Program-made: the position numbers and the translations under genes | Assembly (NCBI GenBank): GCA_025060195.1 | Contig: JANXCQ010000009.1 | Location: 1-64,000 of the forward strand | DNA length: 64,000 nucleotides | DNA from: Gemmatales bacterium | GTDB taxonomy: Bacteria; Planctomycetota; Planctomycetia; Gemmatales; HRBIN36 | Direction of reading: 5' to 3' | Part shown: positions 19,880-30,467 of the stretch, piece after piece | Numbering within the stretch: position 1 is the stretch's first letter | How the letters are laid out: each line of letters begins with the position of its first letter | The notes under the pieces: model-generated | What the model was told of the DNA's origin: nothing | Database searches by the model: none | Seen by the model: the letters and a program-made list of their open reading frames with translations, nothing else

Positions 19880-20361
19880 CGCGCGTCACTCCTAAGTCTG
19901 AGGGGGTGAATCGGATGCAGACCGTGCAGGCCGACAGGCCAGCTTCTTGATGGGAAGTAATAGGGAGCTACAAAGACCATTAAGGCTTGTGCTGCCGCGT
20001 TCCAATGCAACCAAGGCACGAACGCACAGCGCTTCCGAGCCTATTAACTATACCGCGGCTGATACAGGGAAAAGTGCCCCGAGCATGGCCAGTGCGACAG
20101 CCGCGGCTCGATCCTCGCACTAGCCCGCTCAAATACGTTTGCACCCAGCAAACGATCGCCCTAGCTCGCTGAAAAAGCCTTAGCCAGCACGTGGGGACCA
20201 CTTGTACGCACGCGGTTGGCGTCGCGGTCAAGCGGAGATTCGACACTGGGAACGATGTTAGGCGTATTATGACACAAGCCTGGAACGGCCGGCTACTCGT
20301 TTAGATCTTGCCAGCGCAGTATGAGTTAAGAGCGGTCTGAAAGTCTCGACGGTGGACTACT

Positions 20362-21762
20362 ATGCTTTCCTGGGAACAAAAACGTCAACTCCAACTTTGG
20401 GACCTAGCGCATGTTTGGCATCCGTTCACGCAAATGGCCCAGTATGCGCAGACTGAACCGCTAATCATCGCCCGCGCCGAAGGTTGTTGGCTCGAGGACG
20501 TGGACGGACGCCGCTATTTGGACGGCGTGGCCTCGATCTGGTGCAACCTTTTCGGCCATCGGCGAGCGGAGATCGATCAGGCGATCCGCGAACAACTCGA
20601 TCAGGTGGCCCATAGCACCTTGTTAGGCATTAGCCACGTTCCTGCGATTCGGCTAGCGCGTAAACTAGTGGAACTGGCCGCGCCGCTCGCTCGTTTTGGC
20701 GAACCTCTCACCCGTGTCTTTTTCTCAGATGACGGCGCTACCGCCGTTGAAGTGGCCATCAAAATGGCTTTCCAATACTGGCAGCAACGCCCGGAAGATC
20801 AAGGGGGCCCGCGACCCAGGAAAACAAAATTCGTCAGTTTTGGCGGCGCTTATCACGGCGACACCTTGGGCGATGTCAGCGTCGGCGGCGTAGAGCTTTT
20901 CCACCGGGTTTTCCAGCCGCTGCTGTTCGAAACTTACCGCGCCCCCCAGCCATACTGCTATCGCTGCCCGTTAGGACTCCGCCGGGAAAGTTGCGTCCTG
21001 GACTGCGCATTAGCCTGTGAACGTATCCTCGACCAACATCAGGAGGAGATCGCTGCGGTGGTCATCGAGCCCCTGGTACAAGGTGCCGCTGGCATGATTG
21101 TTGCTCCCGAGGGTTTCCTGCGCCACGTCCGCGAAGCCACGCGGCGGTACGACGTCCTATTGATTGCCGATGAAGTGGCCGTGGGCCTAGGGCGCACGGG
21201 CAAAATGTTTGCTTGTGAACACGAAGAAGTCGCCCCTGATTTCCTCTGCTTAGCGAAGGGCCTAACGGGAGGCTATCTACCCCTGGCGGTGACTATGACC
21301 ACGGAGCGTATTTACCGTGCTTTCCTGGGGACTGTCGCCCAACGCCGTACCTTTTTCCACGGACACACCTATAGCGGTAACCCACTCGGCGCCGCCGCGG
21401 CCCTCGCCACGCTTGCGCTCTTTGAAAAAGAACGTATCTTGGAGCGACTGCCCGAGCGCATCCAGCAACTGGCCCAATGGTGCGAACGGTTCCGCCAGCT
21501 TTCCCACGTGGGCGACGTCCGACAAAAAGGCCTACTCGCGGGAATCGAACTGGTCCGCGATAAGCTCACCCGCGAACCGTATCCTTACGATTGGCAAATG
21601 GGCCAAGCCGTCTGCCGGCAGGCTCGTGAACGTGGCGTGCTTTTGCGTCCTCTCGGCAACGTCTTGGTTATCTTCCCTCCCCTCGTCATTTCTGCCGCCG
21701 AACTGGACTTCCTCTGCGATACCCTGTTCAACGCCATCCGCGAAGTTACGGAGCGAAACTAG
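20362..21762 (+). CDS. bioA: Adenosylmethionine-8-amino-7-oxononanoate aminotransferase
   Basis: 'VWHPFTQMAQY', 'ASIWCNLFGHRRAEIDQAIREQLDQVAHSTLLGISH', 'LCLAKGLTGGYLPLAVTMTTERIY', 'FFHGHTYSGNPLGAAAALATL'. Confidence 0.93.
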   Translation: MLSWEQKRQLQLWDLAHVWHPFTQMAQYAQTEPLIIARAEGCWLEDVDGRRYLDGVASIWCNLFGHRRAEIDQAIREQLDQVAHSTLLGISHVPAIRLARKLVELAAPLARFGEPLTRVFFSDDGATAVEVAIKMAFQYWQQRPEDQGGPRPRKTKFVSFGGAYHGDTLGDVSVGGVELFHRVFQPLLFETYRAPQPYCYRCPLGLRRESCVLDCALACERILDQHQEEIAAVVIEPLVQGAAGMIVAPEGFLRHVREATRRYDVLLIADEVAVGLGRTGKMFACEHEEVAPDFLCLAKGLTGGYLPLAVTMTTERIYRAFLGTVAQRRTFFHGHTYSGNPLGAAAALATLALFEKERILERLPERIQQLAQWCERFRQLSHVGDVRQKGLLAGIELVRDKLTREPYPYDWQMGQAVCRQARERGVLLRPLGNVLVIFPPLVISAAELDFLCDTLFNAIREVTERN

Positions 21763-21827
21763 CGAAAACTTAGGGAAAGTTCGTCGCATGTAGGTAACTC
21801 TAGCTAACAAACATAGACCGACTCAAC

Positions 21828-22757
21828 ATGAGCGAATTAGACCTCATTCGTTGGCTCCAGCAACGCTTAGGCAAGAGCTATGGCCCGCTTATCCACGTAG
21901 GTCTCGGCGACGATGCCGCCGTACTGCGTTGCCCCGACGACCGCGACTTTGTTATCACCACAGACATGATATTAGAGGGCAGTTGTTTCCTAATAGAACA
22001 CGGCCTGCGCCGCATCGGACGCAAAGCCCTGGCCATTAATCTAAGTGACTTAGCCGCTATGGCCGCCGAACCCGTAGCAGCCGTCGTGAGTTTAGCAATA
22101 CCCCGATCCATGTCACTAAGTCAAGTACAGGAAATTTATGAGGGCATGATTCAGTTAGCCCAAGAATTCGGCGTAGCGCTCGTAGGAGGCGATACGAACA
22201 CGTGGACTGGCCCGTTAGCGGTCAACGTAACGCTAGTCGGGGCCATTGAGCGCCACCGTGCCGTTCTTCGACAAGGAGCACAACCGGGCGATTGGCTGTT
22301 CGTCACCGGCCCGTTAGGCGGGAGCATCTTAGGTAAGCATCTTAACTTTACGCCGCGAGTACGCGAAGCGCGACGCTTACTCAACTTAGTAACCATTCAT
22401 GCCATGATCGATATTAGCGATGGTCTTGCCCGCGACTTACATCATCTCTGTGAGGCTAGCCGTTGCGGTGCTATCCTCGATTCGACTAAGATTCCAGTTA
22501 GTGCAGCAGCTTATCAGTTACAGGATGGTCGGTCACCCCTGGAACATGCGCTAAGCGATGGCGAGGACTTCGAACTTCTATTGGCCGTAGCCCAGCCAGA
22601 TGGCCAACATTTGTTAGAACAACAACCCCTTCAAGACTTAGGTACCACGCTCTATCATATAGGAGAATGTATCGCGCAGGGTGTTTATATTAGGACGGCT
22701 ACGGGCGAGCTTCAGGGGTTACCGCCTTTAGGCTACCTCCATCAGTTGGCGAACTAA
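21828..22757 (+). CDS. thiL: Thiamine-monophosphate kinase
   Basis: 'GLGDDAAVLRCPDDRDFVITTDMILEGSCF', 'IGRKALAINLSDLAAMAAEPVAAVVSLAIP', 'IDISDGLARDLHHLCEAS', 'DGEDFELLLAV'. Confidence 0.93.
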   Translation: MSELDLIRWLQQRLGKSYGPLIHVGLGDDAAVLRCPDDRDFVITTDMILEGSCFLIEHGLRRIGRKALAINLSDLAAMAAEPVAAVVSLAIPRSMSLSQVQEIYEGMIQLAQEFGVALVGGDTNTWTGPLAVNVTLVGAIERHRAVLRQGAQPGDWLFVTGPLGGSILGKHLNFTPRVREARRLLNLVTIHAMIDISDGLARDLHHLCEASRCGAILDSTKIPVSAAAYQLQDGRSPLEHALSDGEDFELLLAVAQPDGQHLLEQQPLQDLGTTLYHIGECIAQGVYIRTATGELQGLPPLGYLHQLAN

Positions 22758-22787
22758 AAAAACAAACCGAGGCATCCTAGCCTCGGT
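22756..22787 (-). terminator. Rho-independent terminator for the YTV-type gene
   Basis: 8-bp stem 22766-22773/22780-22787 (ACCGAGGC ATCCTA GCCTCGGT on +) with an A-rich run 22756-22765, i.e. a 3' T-tract on the minus strand. Confidence 0.75.
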
Positions 22788-22825
22788 AACACTTCTGGTC
22801 GGAGTTGGGGAAGCATTCAGGCGAC

Positions 22826-24100
22826 TTAGTGCACCTGCGACGGGCGAATGGACCCAGAGGCCGCGGACAGGCAATCCCGGAGCCAATCGCGCAGCCGCTC
22901 TAATAAGCCTGGCTCCTCGCACTCGACCACGGGAACGCAGACGCGAACGCGCTTGCATTTCCGCTCCACCGTGCACACAGGTACTTTCTCACACACCGTG
23001 ACCGGCACTAACTGGATACATTCTTGCTCCACCATACGGCAAACTTGCACGGGGATCTTAGTCACCTGCTCCTCCTCTATCAGGCGGGTACGTTGGCACT
23101 TGACGAAGCGAACGCGTTCTTGCGGCACCATCTTGCACACGGTATAAGGTACATGGCGGACGCGCTCCTCACAGACGATGCGGCAACGACGCACGGGAAT
23201 ATAGCGTACGTGTGGTTCCGCCACCATTTTACAAACTGTATAAGGCACTTTTTTCACGACCTGCACAGGCACTTGCCGGCAGACTTGATAAGGTACTTTC
23301 TCTACATAGTGCTGTTGAACATAATAAGTGGCGGGCACATAATCTACGACGGTGCGTGGCACCATAATCGTGCGATAACACACTTGCGGCGGCGCTTGGC
23401 AGGTTATAAAGCGAGTGGTCGGATGCTTATAGCAGGTGTGCCCCGTTTGCGGATCGATGTAGCATTGCCCTGGTTCTTGCACGGCCTTTGTATAAATGGG
23501 GCCGGGCACGGTATATTGCTCGACACGCGGTTCACAAACGACGCGACATACCGGCTGGCGCACGGTTACGGGCTGGCACACCGTGCGTAAACAATCGCGA
23601 TAGTGGGTTTCGACCACCGTCTGATAAGTGGTGTGCACCACGTCTCGATAATAAGTTTCATATACCGGCTTATGTACCGTGTACTTACAGGCGACTAAGT
23701 GTTCTTCCCAAACGGGTTTTTGCACCAATTCCCGGCATTCGCGGTAATGTGTTTCCTGGACGGGAACGTGGACTATATATTTTTCTTCCCGATCGTATTC
23801 CTCGATGACAGGTTTACAAACCTTATAGCGGCATTCTTGCCAGACCGTTTCATAGATGGGTTTCTGCACTTTATATTTGCATTCTTGCCAAACGGTCTTC
23901 TGCACTGTTTGATAGGTGATCTTAGGTATTTCTTCGACGACGGTGATATAGCATGACTTATAGCGGACGCGAGGATAAGATACGGTAACCGTTGGGTGGT
24001 CGCTGGCGCTGGTCGCCGCGCCACAATGGCTAGCGTAACCTGCAATAGGGAAGCTAAGAGTTAACAGTGCGCTGCAAGCAATCCGTCTCCAGAGATTCAT
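22826..24100 (-). CDS. Cys/Tyr-rich repeat protein of planctomycete YTV (cell-wall) type
   Basis: Signal peptide and many imperfect repeats such as 'YETVWQECRYKVCKPV', 'KVPYTVCKMVAEPHVRYIPVRRCRIVCEERVRHVPYTVCKMVPQERVRFVKCQ'. Confidence 0.8.
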   Translation of the reverse strand: MNLWRRIACSALLTLSFPIAGYASHCGAATSASDHPTVTVSYPRVRYKSCYITVVEEIPKITYQTVQKTVWQECKYKVQKPIYETVWQECRYKVCKPVIEEYDREEKYIVHVPVQETHYRECRELVQKPVWEEHLVACKYTVHKPVYETYYRDVVHTTYQTVVETHYRDCLRTVCQPVTVRQPVCRVVCEPRVEQYTVPGPIYTKAVQEPGQCYIDPQTGHTCYKHPTTRFITCQAPPQVCYRTIMVPRTVVDYVPATYYVQQHYVEKVPYQVCRQVPVQVVKKVPYTVCKMVAEPHVRYIPVRRCRIVCEERVRHVPYTVCKMVPQERVRFVKCQRTRLIEEEQVTKIPVQVCRMVEQECIQLVPVTVCEKVPVCTVERKCKRVRVCVPVVECEEPGLLERLRDWLRDCLSAASGSIRPSQVH

Positions 24101-24726
24101 TGTTCAGCTCCTTGGTGGGCATGTTGGAAGGTGCGTACAAACTAGTATCTTCCGTGACCACCAGCCTGTGCCCGATGAGTTTGGCTTCCTGCCAACGGGA
24201 AATCACTTTGAGTCTCCGTCTAAAATTTGTCGTAAAACCAAATTTGGTGCAAGGAAAAAAGTGAATGGTGGGAAGAAAACTAAACGGCCTTGCGCTAATT
24301 TTTCTTACTTTCTAAATCTATAGAAGGAAGTAATCTAACGGACTAATACGTTTATGCCCCAATGGACGGGAGTGTATAGGTCGAGGATGTTACTGTTAGA
24401 ACCGACTAGTGTCGAGTTAGCAGATGATTGAGCGGGAGAGGACTTTGCTACTGTTGCTGGCGCTTGCGTCATATTCGCACAGCACTCACCTAAATGCAGG
24501 AGTCGCGGTGGGATTGCCTAAGATCATAAAAGTCGCTGAGCATCAGACTTCGCCAGCAATATCTTCGTTAAAGTTGGCACAGTCAGCGCAATCGCTATGA
24601 AACCTGCAAGTTGTCTGCACGAACAAAAGGTGACCGACACTAACAATCGTTCCGACTAGACAAGTTAGATGCAAGAAGTATAAGCTACCAGGGGGAGCGA
24701 AAAACGCGATCCAGCCGAGCAGGCAG

Positions 24727-25008
24727 ATGGAAATTGAGGAGACGAAGGTGAAGACCCTGATATATGTGCTGTTTTTAGCGCTGTGTGGCTTTTTAGTGAT
24801 TGGGTGGTTTCTGGATTGGTATCGTATCCAGGATTTATCCAGTTCTCCGGGAAAGTATCGGCTGGAGATTGAGATTGATGCGCAAAAGATTCGCCAAGAT
24901 ATCGAGCGAGGACGAAGGAAATTGGAGGAGACATGGAGGCAGATGCAACAGCGCCAAGACCAAGCCCAGGCCAGTTCGCGTTTGAGTCTCCGCTTGGGCC
25001 AGGAGTGA
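24727..25008 (+). CDS. Small single-TM hypothetical protein
   Basis: 93 aa: 'VKTLIYVLFLALCGFLVIGWFLDWYRIQ' TM then charged helix; preferred over the overlapping minus ORF 24665..25114. Confidence 0.55.
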   Translation: MEIEETKVKTLIYVLFLALCGFLVIGWFLDWYRIQDLSSSPGKYRLEIEIDAQKIRQDIERGRRKLEETWRQMQQRQDQAQASSRLSLRLGQE

Positions 25009-25292
25009 AGCGAGTTGGCTTAGGCTCAGAGAGTGTTCGTGGGGCGTTTGAGAGGCAACAAGTTATTGGTCGTAACGGGAAGTTACGCCCGGAGGCTCCA
25101 TGGAGCATGCTCATCTGTGCGGCGCACTGGTTGGGGAGTTTTTGCTGAGGTAAAGTCGTCTAATTAATCAGGCTATAGCGAAGGCTGGAGGCATAGTACA
25201 ATGGAGCGAGAACCACGAAGAGGTGGTGGTAGCGGCTGAGCGGGGGTACCTGGCTGCTGGGAACGGAAGCGTACCCTGCGAGGATCACCGCG

Positions 25293-28200
25293 ATGAACGA
25301 GTCGTCGGCACGGCACGAACCTGAGCGAAGCCAGGAAGGCTTAGATTCGCTGGTCCGGGCGGACGGGGAACTTGCAACCAGCCCGCCGACGCTGACCGGC
25401 AAAGAAGATTTACCTGCTGAGCGCCGAGAAACCAATCAAAGCCAGCAATCCGAGGAAGCCGATTGGCCTGGGGATGATGCCCCTACGATCATTTCCAAAC
25501 CTGCCGCAGCCGGCAGTGGTTCGCCCCAGCGGAGCGCAAGTGCAGTAACGGTTCGCGGTCGGCGCTTGGCGCATTTCGAGTTGGAGGAGCCGATTGGCGT
25601 CGGTGGCATGGCCGCGGTGATTCGTGCCCGCGATACCCAGTTAGATCGATGGGTGGCGTTGAAAATTCTGCCCCCTGAGTCCGCCAGTGATCCCGAGCAG
25701 GTCAAGCGCTTTGAGCAGGAAGCGCGCGCTGCAGCACGCTTGGACCATGAGAATATCGCCCGCGTGTATTACTGCGGGGAAGACCAGGGACTCCATTTCA
25801 TCGCCTTCGAATACGTGGAGGGCGAGAATCTGCGGGACAGGATTGCGCGGCGCGGACGGATCCCAATCGTCGAGGCGACCCAGTATGTCTTACAAGTGGC
25901 CCGCGGTCTGGAGCATGCGGCGGACCGCGGAGTAGTGCATCGAGATATCAAGCCATCTAACATTGTGATTACCGCCCAAGGTGTAGCCAAGCTGATTGAC
26001 ATGGGCTTAGCGCGAACGCAGGGAGGCAGCGCCGGCGAATTGACTCATTCGGGGGTCACTTTAGGTACCTTCGATTATATCTCGCCCGAGCAAGCGCTGG
26101 ATCCGCGATTGGCCGACGTGCGCAGTGATATTTATTCGTTGGGTTGCACGTTTTATCACATGCTGACGGGACGTCCGCCGACACCCGAGGGAACTGCCGC
26201 ACGGAAGTTACACTTCCACCAAGCAGAGCGTCCAGTAGACCCACGTTATTACAATCCTGAGATTCCGCGGGAGCTGATCTTGATTCTGGGGCGGATGTTG
26301 GCGAAAGAACCAGAGCGGCGTTATCAGCATCCACGGGAATTGATTGCGGACTTGGAGTTGGTCTTGGCCCAATGGAAACGCCAACGGAACCGCGTGCAGC
26401 CTCGGGATACTTTGTATCGCCTGTCGCCCCAACGTTACCGAGGACGGTGGGCTCTGGTCCTGGCGATATTGGCTTTGTGCACAATTACCGTGCTCAGTTG
26501 GTTGGAAGCCCAGCGTCCCAGTGGGGAAACTGTCCCGAGTCCTGGCCTCGAGGCGAATCAAGTGAGCGTCAACGACAATAGTAAGAGTTCCCTGCCCCCA
26601 TTTGCCGCCGGGACAGACAGCCAAGTGCCTCCCGCAGCTACCCCGGCAGTGTACCATGTCAAGACTCCGTTGGAACTGCGTCGAGCGTTTCAGGAAGTAG
26701 AGGAAGCAGGAAAATCAGCCATCGTTTACCTGGAGGAAACTGATTACCATTTGAATAATTTGCCTGTGTCCGAAAGTAGCTTGCTCAGTCTGAGAGCGGG
26801 GCAGGTAGTGGTCGAACCGCGTAGCCCTGGCCCGGCGACGTTATACTTCGATCTCGCAGCCGGCGAGGTACCGGAAGCGCGGTTGAGCCTTCTGAACTTG
26901 CAGGGGGGCATCGTAACCTTACGCCAAGTACGTCTGGTCATGCGTCTGCCCCCGGCCGGTGAGACGATAACGTTGCTGCGTCTGCGAAGTGGCCTATTGT
27001 TGCTGGAGAGTTGCGAGATTGTCGTCGAATCCACCTCAGAGCACCCGGGAGCATCAGTGTTCCAGTTGGCGGGCACCGATCCCGCGCGCTGCCGCGTTTC
27101 CTTGCAGCAATGTGTGGTGCGTAGCGCGGTGCCAGTATTTCTTTGTGAGGGTAGTGCCGAAGTGATTCTGGAAGATTGTGGCCTAAGCACGCAAGCAGGG
27201 TTGATAGTGGCGCGAACCCAGCGGCAGACCGGCAGCGAAGCCGTCGGTGAAGGGGCTTCGGAGTCATCCCAAGGGGAAGACAAAACCCGCAATCTTGCGA
27301 GCCTATCGTGGCGTCATTGCACTTGGTGGCTGGAACGTGGGCCGGGCATAGTTGTTTCTTCAGGTTCGGCGCTGCGGTTGCACTGGCACCACTGCATTTT
27401 GGCTCGACTGCGGCCGGAGCGGACTTCCAGCCTGGTCGAGTTGCGGGAAGAGCCTCTGAGCACCAGTCCGGAATTGACCAAGCACCTGGATAACTGCGTC
27501 GTGCATCGGCTCGAGCCTGTCGTCGCCCGAGTGGTCGAAGGGGAAGCTGGCGAGGTCTTACTGTCCAGCTTGCGAACTTGGCGCTCCAACCTTCTGAGCC
27601 TCAGTGAGAGTGGATGCGTCAGCGTGGAAGCCCCACCGTGGGCCAGCCAAGACCCCTTGCTTGCCCTGGAACAGGCACGTCTTCTTGAAGCTTTTCGGGC
27701 CCGCGCCGATGCGGTGGAATTGCGACGTCGCGATCAACCCGAAGTGGTTTTAGGAGTGCGGCGCTTGCTGGGCCAATCGTTATATCCCTCCCTCCCGAGC
27801 CAACTCGTCTCGCTGAACCGAACGCCAGTGCGGGAATTGATTGTGGACGGCGTGGGCGGTAAGCCCCACACGTTCGACAGTTTATCAAGCGCCTTGAACT
27901 CCGCAGCCGCAGAAGGCGAGGGGCGCGTCGTTATCACCTTGCGCGTTCACGGGGCCCTGCCTATTCGTTCGCTGTTGGACATCGTAGGGAATCGCCAAAT
28001 CACGATCCGCGCTGCCGAAGGCTTCCGTCCTGAGCTGAGTTTTCACAGCGAACGCGTGCCGGAGTCCAGCAATATCACCTCGCTGTTTCGCGTGCATGAC
28101 GGTCAACTGGTACTGGAGCAGATTGGCTTCCGATTAACTCCGTTAGCTACGGGAAGCGTACGCTGGCAAGCGGTAGTGAACCTGACGGGTTCAGGGAGTT

Positions 28201-29042
28201 GCACCCTGCGACAGTGTTATGTGACCTTCGCCAATGAGGGGGACGAGCCACAACTGGCTCTCGTCGCCTTGACCGACCCTCCAGGCATGATGGCACCAGC
28301 GGGAAAACCGAACCGCACCGCCGAAACGCCTCTGGTGAACTTGGACACTTGTTTCTTACGAGGTCGCGGCGTCGGATTGTACGTAGCAGAAAGCCGACCT
28401 GTGCGCGTCCAGCTCCAACACACTTTGGCAGTGCTGGAAGCGCCGCTCATGCGCGTGGAAACCTCTCGCCCAGACAGCAGTATGCTCCCGACCGGCGAGA
28501 TGGTTTGTCATCTCGAACGGGTAAGCGTGTGCAGCACCGAGCCCCTGATTTACTTGTTGGCCACGAAAGAAAACTCCCAACCCGTACCTGTGCGCTGGCA
28601 CGCCGTGAGCTCGCTCTTTGTGGTGCAGGGAACTAATGAACCAGCCTTACTGCGTTTAGAAGGGCCAAACACCGAATCCGAGATCCGCCGCACATGGCTC
28701 AGTTGGACAGGTCAGGCAGACAAGCCCAACGTTCTCAGCGTCGAAGGATCGGCTTTAGTGTGGCGGCCCGTGGGACAACAACGCATGATGTCCGCAGTCG
28801 CGGCTGACCGTACCGAGTGGAGCAACTTCTGGGGCACGAATTCCGAGGAAGTTCGTTTCATAAGGCCATGGCGCTGGGTCGGATATCGGGTGGGCCAAAA
28901 ACCCACCTGGCAGGTTGAGCCTCAGGAGTTCCAAATTCCGCCAGGACAACTCCCGCACCAAATCAATGAGGTCGGCGCCGACCTGACGCGTCTGCCCTTG
29001 TATCACACGCCATCGCCCGAAGCCAATCCTCCCTCGAATTAA
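25293..29042 (+). CDS. Serine/threonine protein kinase with single TM and large C-terminal sensor-like region
   Basis: 'GVGGMAAVIRARDTQLDRWVALKIL', 'VVHRDIKPSNIVI', 'LIDMGLARTQGG', 'GTFDYISPEQALDPRLADVRSDIYSLGCTFYHMLTGRPP', TM 'RWALVLAILALCTITVLSW'; about 840-aa C-terminal region. Confidence 0.9.
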   Translation: MNESSARHEPERSQEGLDSLVRADGELATSPPTLTGKEDLPAERRETNQSQQSEEADWPGDDAPTIISKPAAAGSGSPQRSASAVTVRGRRLAHFELEEPIGVGGMAAVIRARDTQLDRWVALKILPPESASDPEQVKRFEQEARAAARLDHENIARVYYCGEDQGLHFIAFEYVEGENLRDRIARRGRIPIVEATQYVLQVARGLEHAADRGVVHRDIKPSNIVITAQGVAKLIDMGLARTQGGSAGELTHSGVTLGTFDYISPEQALDPRLADVRSDIYSLGCTFYHMLTGRPPTPEGTAARKLHFHQAERPVDPRYYNPEIPRELILILGRMLAKEPERRYQHPRELIADLELVLAQWKRQRNRVQPRDTLYRLSPQRYRGRWALVLAILALCTITVLSWLEAQRPSGETVPSPGLEANQVSVNDNSKSSLPPFAAGTDSQVPPAATPAVYHVKTPLELRRAFQEVEEAGKSAIVYLEETDYHLNNLPVSESSLLSLRAGQVVVEPRSPGPATLYFDLAAGEVPEARLSLLNLQGGIVTLRQVRLVMRLPPAGETITLLRLRSGLLLLESCEIVVESTSEHPGASVFQLAGTDPARCRVSLQQCVVRSAVPVFLCEGSAEVILEDCGLSTQAGLIVARTQRQTGSEAVGEGASESSQGEDKTRNLASLSWRHCTWWLERGPGIVVSSGSALRLHWHHCILARLRPERTSSLVELREEPLSTSPELTKHLDNCVVHRLEPVVARVVEGEAGEVLLSSLRTWRSNLLSLSESGCVSVEAPPWASQDPLLALEQARLLEAFRARADAVELRRRDQPEVVLGVRRLLGQSLYPSLPSQLVSLNRTPVRELIVDGVGGKPHTFDSLSSALNSAAAEGEGRVVITLRVHGALPIRSLLDIVGNRQITIRAAEGFRPELSFHSERVPESSNITSLFRVHDGQLVLEQIGFRLTPLATGSVRWQAVVNLTGSGSCTLRQCYVTFANEGDEPQLALVALTDPPGMMAPAGKPNRTAETPLVNLDTCFLRGRGVGLYVAESRPVRVQLQHTLAVLEAPLMRVETSRPDSSMLPTGEMVCHLERVSVCSTEPLIYLLATKENSQPVPVRWHAVSSLFVVQGTNEPALLRLEGPNTESEIRRTWLSWTGQADKPNVLSVEGSALVWRPVGQQRMMSAVAADRTEWSNFWGTNSEEVRFIRPWRWVGYRVGQKPTWQVEPQEFQIPPGQLPHQINEVGADLTRLPLYHTPSPEANPPSN

Positions 29043-29854
29043 CCAGGCTTCTCACGCTCCTGGATTGGCCGTTCCCAGCGGCCATGACACCAGTTGGTTG
29101 CCTCGCTCTTGACATGATCCGGACAGCGGCAGACCTACCATTTATCCTGTGCGGAATTGATTGTGTTGTTTACTACGCTGCCCATCAAAGCCGGTCCCCT
29201 GCAGCGCTAGTTGTGATTCGGTCGCAGTGGCGTTTCCAGTGCGAGCGAGTAAATTGCAGTTACGGTACTTGCCGAAGCCTGCCGCTTTGCTCAGGTACCA
29301 AGCCCCACTATCCCCCATTCACGGGCACTAACTGCCACAAACATCTCTGATGCAACGCCCGACGCGACGGTTCCACAGTCCGCAAGTAACCTTTTCCCGA
29401 CGGCCGCAATCTTTAGACACCACAAGACGCATCATCCATCGCCGCCATGATGCATGCCCGCGAGGTCGGCTGATAACTACATTATGTCGAAACTATCGTC
29501 AGTGGGCCGTGGCGCGGCATCGCCGCCACGGATTAGTCAAGTCGGCCCGCCACTGACTCCCGCCATGCATTCGTCCGTTGTGTCTACGGCCCCTGCGTCT
29601 GCCATGCGAAGCGACGCCGTGACCACCGCTATTTCGGATCAGCCCACAGACGCCGCTCCATGCCCTGAGTCACTTTCAGTCTGCAGTATGTACAACTGCC
29701 GTAAGCAGCTCCGCGACGCAACCTCCGCCCGGACGTGCAACCGCCGCAACCCCGCCGAATTGTACGCTGCGTCGCTCACCAACCTGTTCCAGCGAATCCA
29801 ATTATCCACCGCCGGTACCAATTGCGCCCGGCCCAACAGCTAATTAGAGCGATG

Positions 29855-30020
29855 GCGGATGCTATGCGGTGTTGCCCTCTCGTAATCCAGGAGCGCTTGG
29901 CTGATTTACGCCACTGCGGCCGTTGGCGGATGCTATCCGGCCTTTCCGTCTCGTAGTCCAAGGGCGCTTGACTGATTCACACCACTTCGCTTCGGCCGTG
30001 AGCGGATGCTATCGGGAGCC
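29855..30020. repeat. Imperfect direct repeat, ~71-76 bp period, about 2-3 units
   Basis: GCGGATGCTAT at 29855, 29926 and 30002; CTCGTAATCCAGGAGCGCTTGGCTGATTTACGCCACT versus CTCGTAGTCCAAGGGCGCTTGACTGATTCACACCACT. Confidence 0.6.
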
Positions 30021-30363
30021 GCCGCGGCGTAACCATGCTCCCGCTAGGCGTCACAAGATTCGGCAAATACGGGAATCGTCCAGCAACTTGCGGACCTGTT
30101 CCCGCACCGCGCTCAGAAGCACCGTGGTCATCTCGTTCTCACATGAGTAACGCCACCAAAATAATGCCAAAATACGCTAGGCGCGTCTGGCTCCCTTCCT
30201 CAATGCGAGATGGCTTACTAATCATACCCATGTGCTCCGCGGGCCGCACGGGAGCTAAGGGCCACGGCTCTTTCATTTGCTTCTTCCGTCTCACCGGTCA
30301 TCCCCACCATGACCAGCGGGTCGCAGGACGACTGCGTTAGCGTCTCGGTCATCCGTCCTCGTT

Positions 30364-30467
30364 GCTGCTAGTCGCGTAGCTGCCAAAAGTCCCCTCCACT
30401 GCAGCGGGCAGACCCATCGGTTGCCCAAACCCCGGGCGCTGCTAGTCGCGTAACTGCTAAGAGTCCA
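30364..30467. repeat. Pair of ~30-bp direct repeats 74 bp apart
   Basis: GCTGCTAGTCGCGTAGCTGCCAAAAGTCC (30364) versus GCTGCTAGTCGCGTAACTGCTAAGAGTCC (30438). Confidence 0.65.

Noticed and set aside
24665-25114. 149-aa minus-strand ORF
   Set aside because: Overlaps the plus-strand ORF 24727..25008, which has a clean TM helix; the minus product lacks recognisable features.
29855-30467. CRISPR or rRNA/tRNA candidate in the 3-kb gap
   Set aside because: Only 2-3 diverged units; no repeat-spacer pattern, no tRNA T-loop/cloverleaf and no rRNA motifs recognised.
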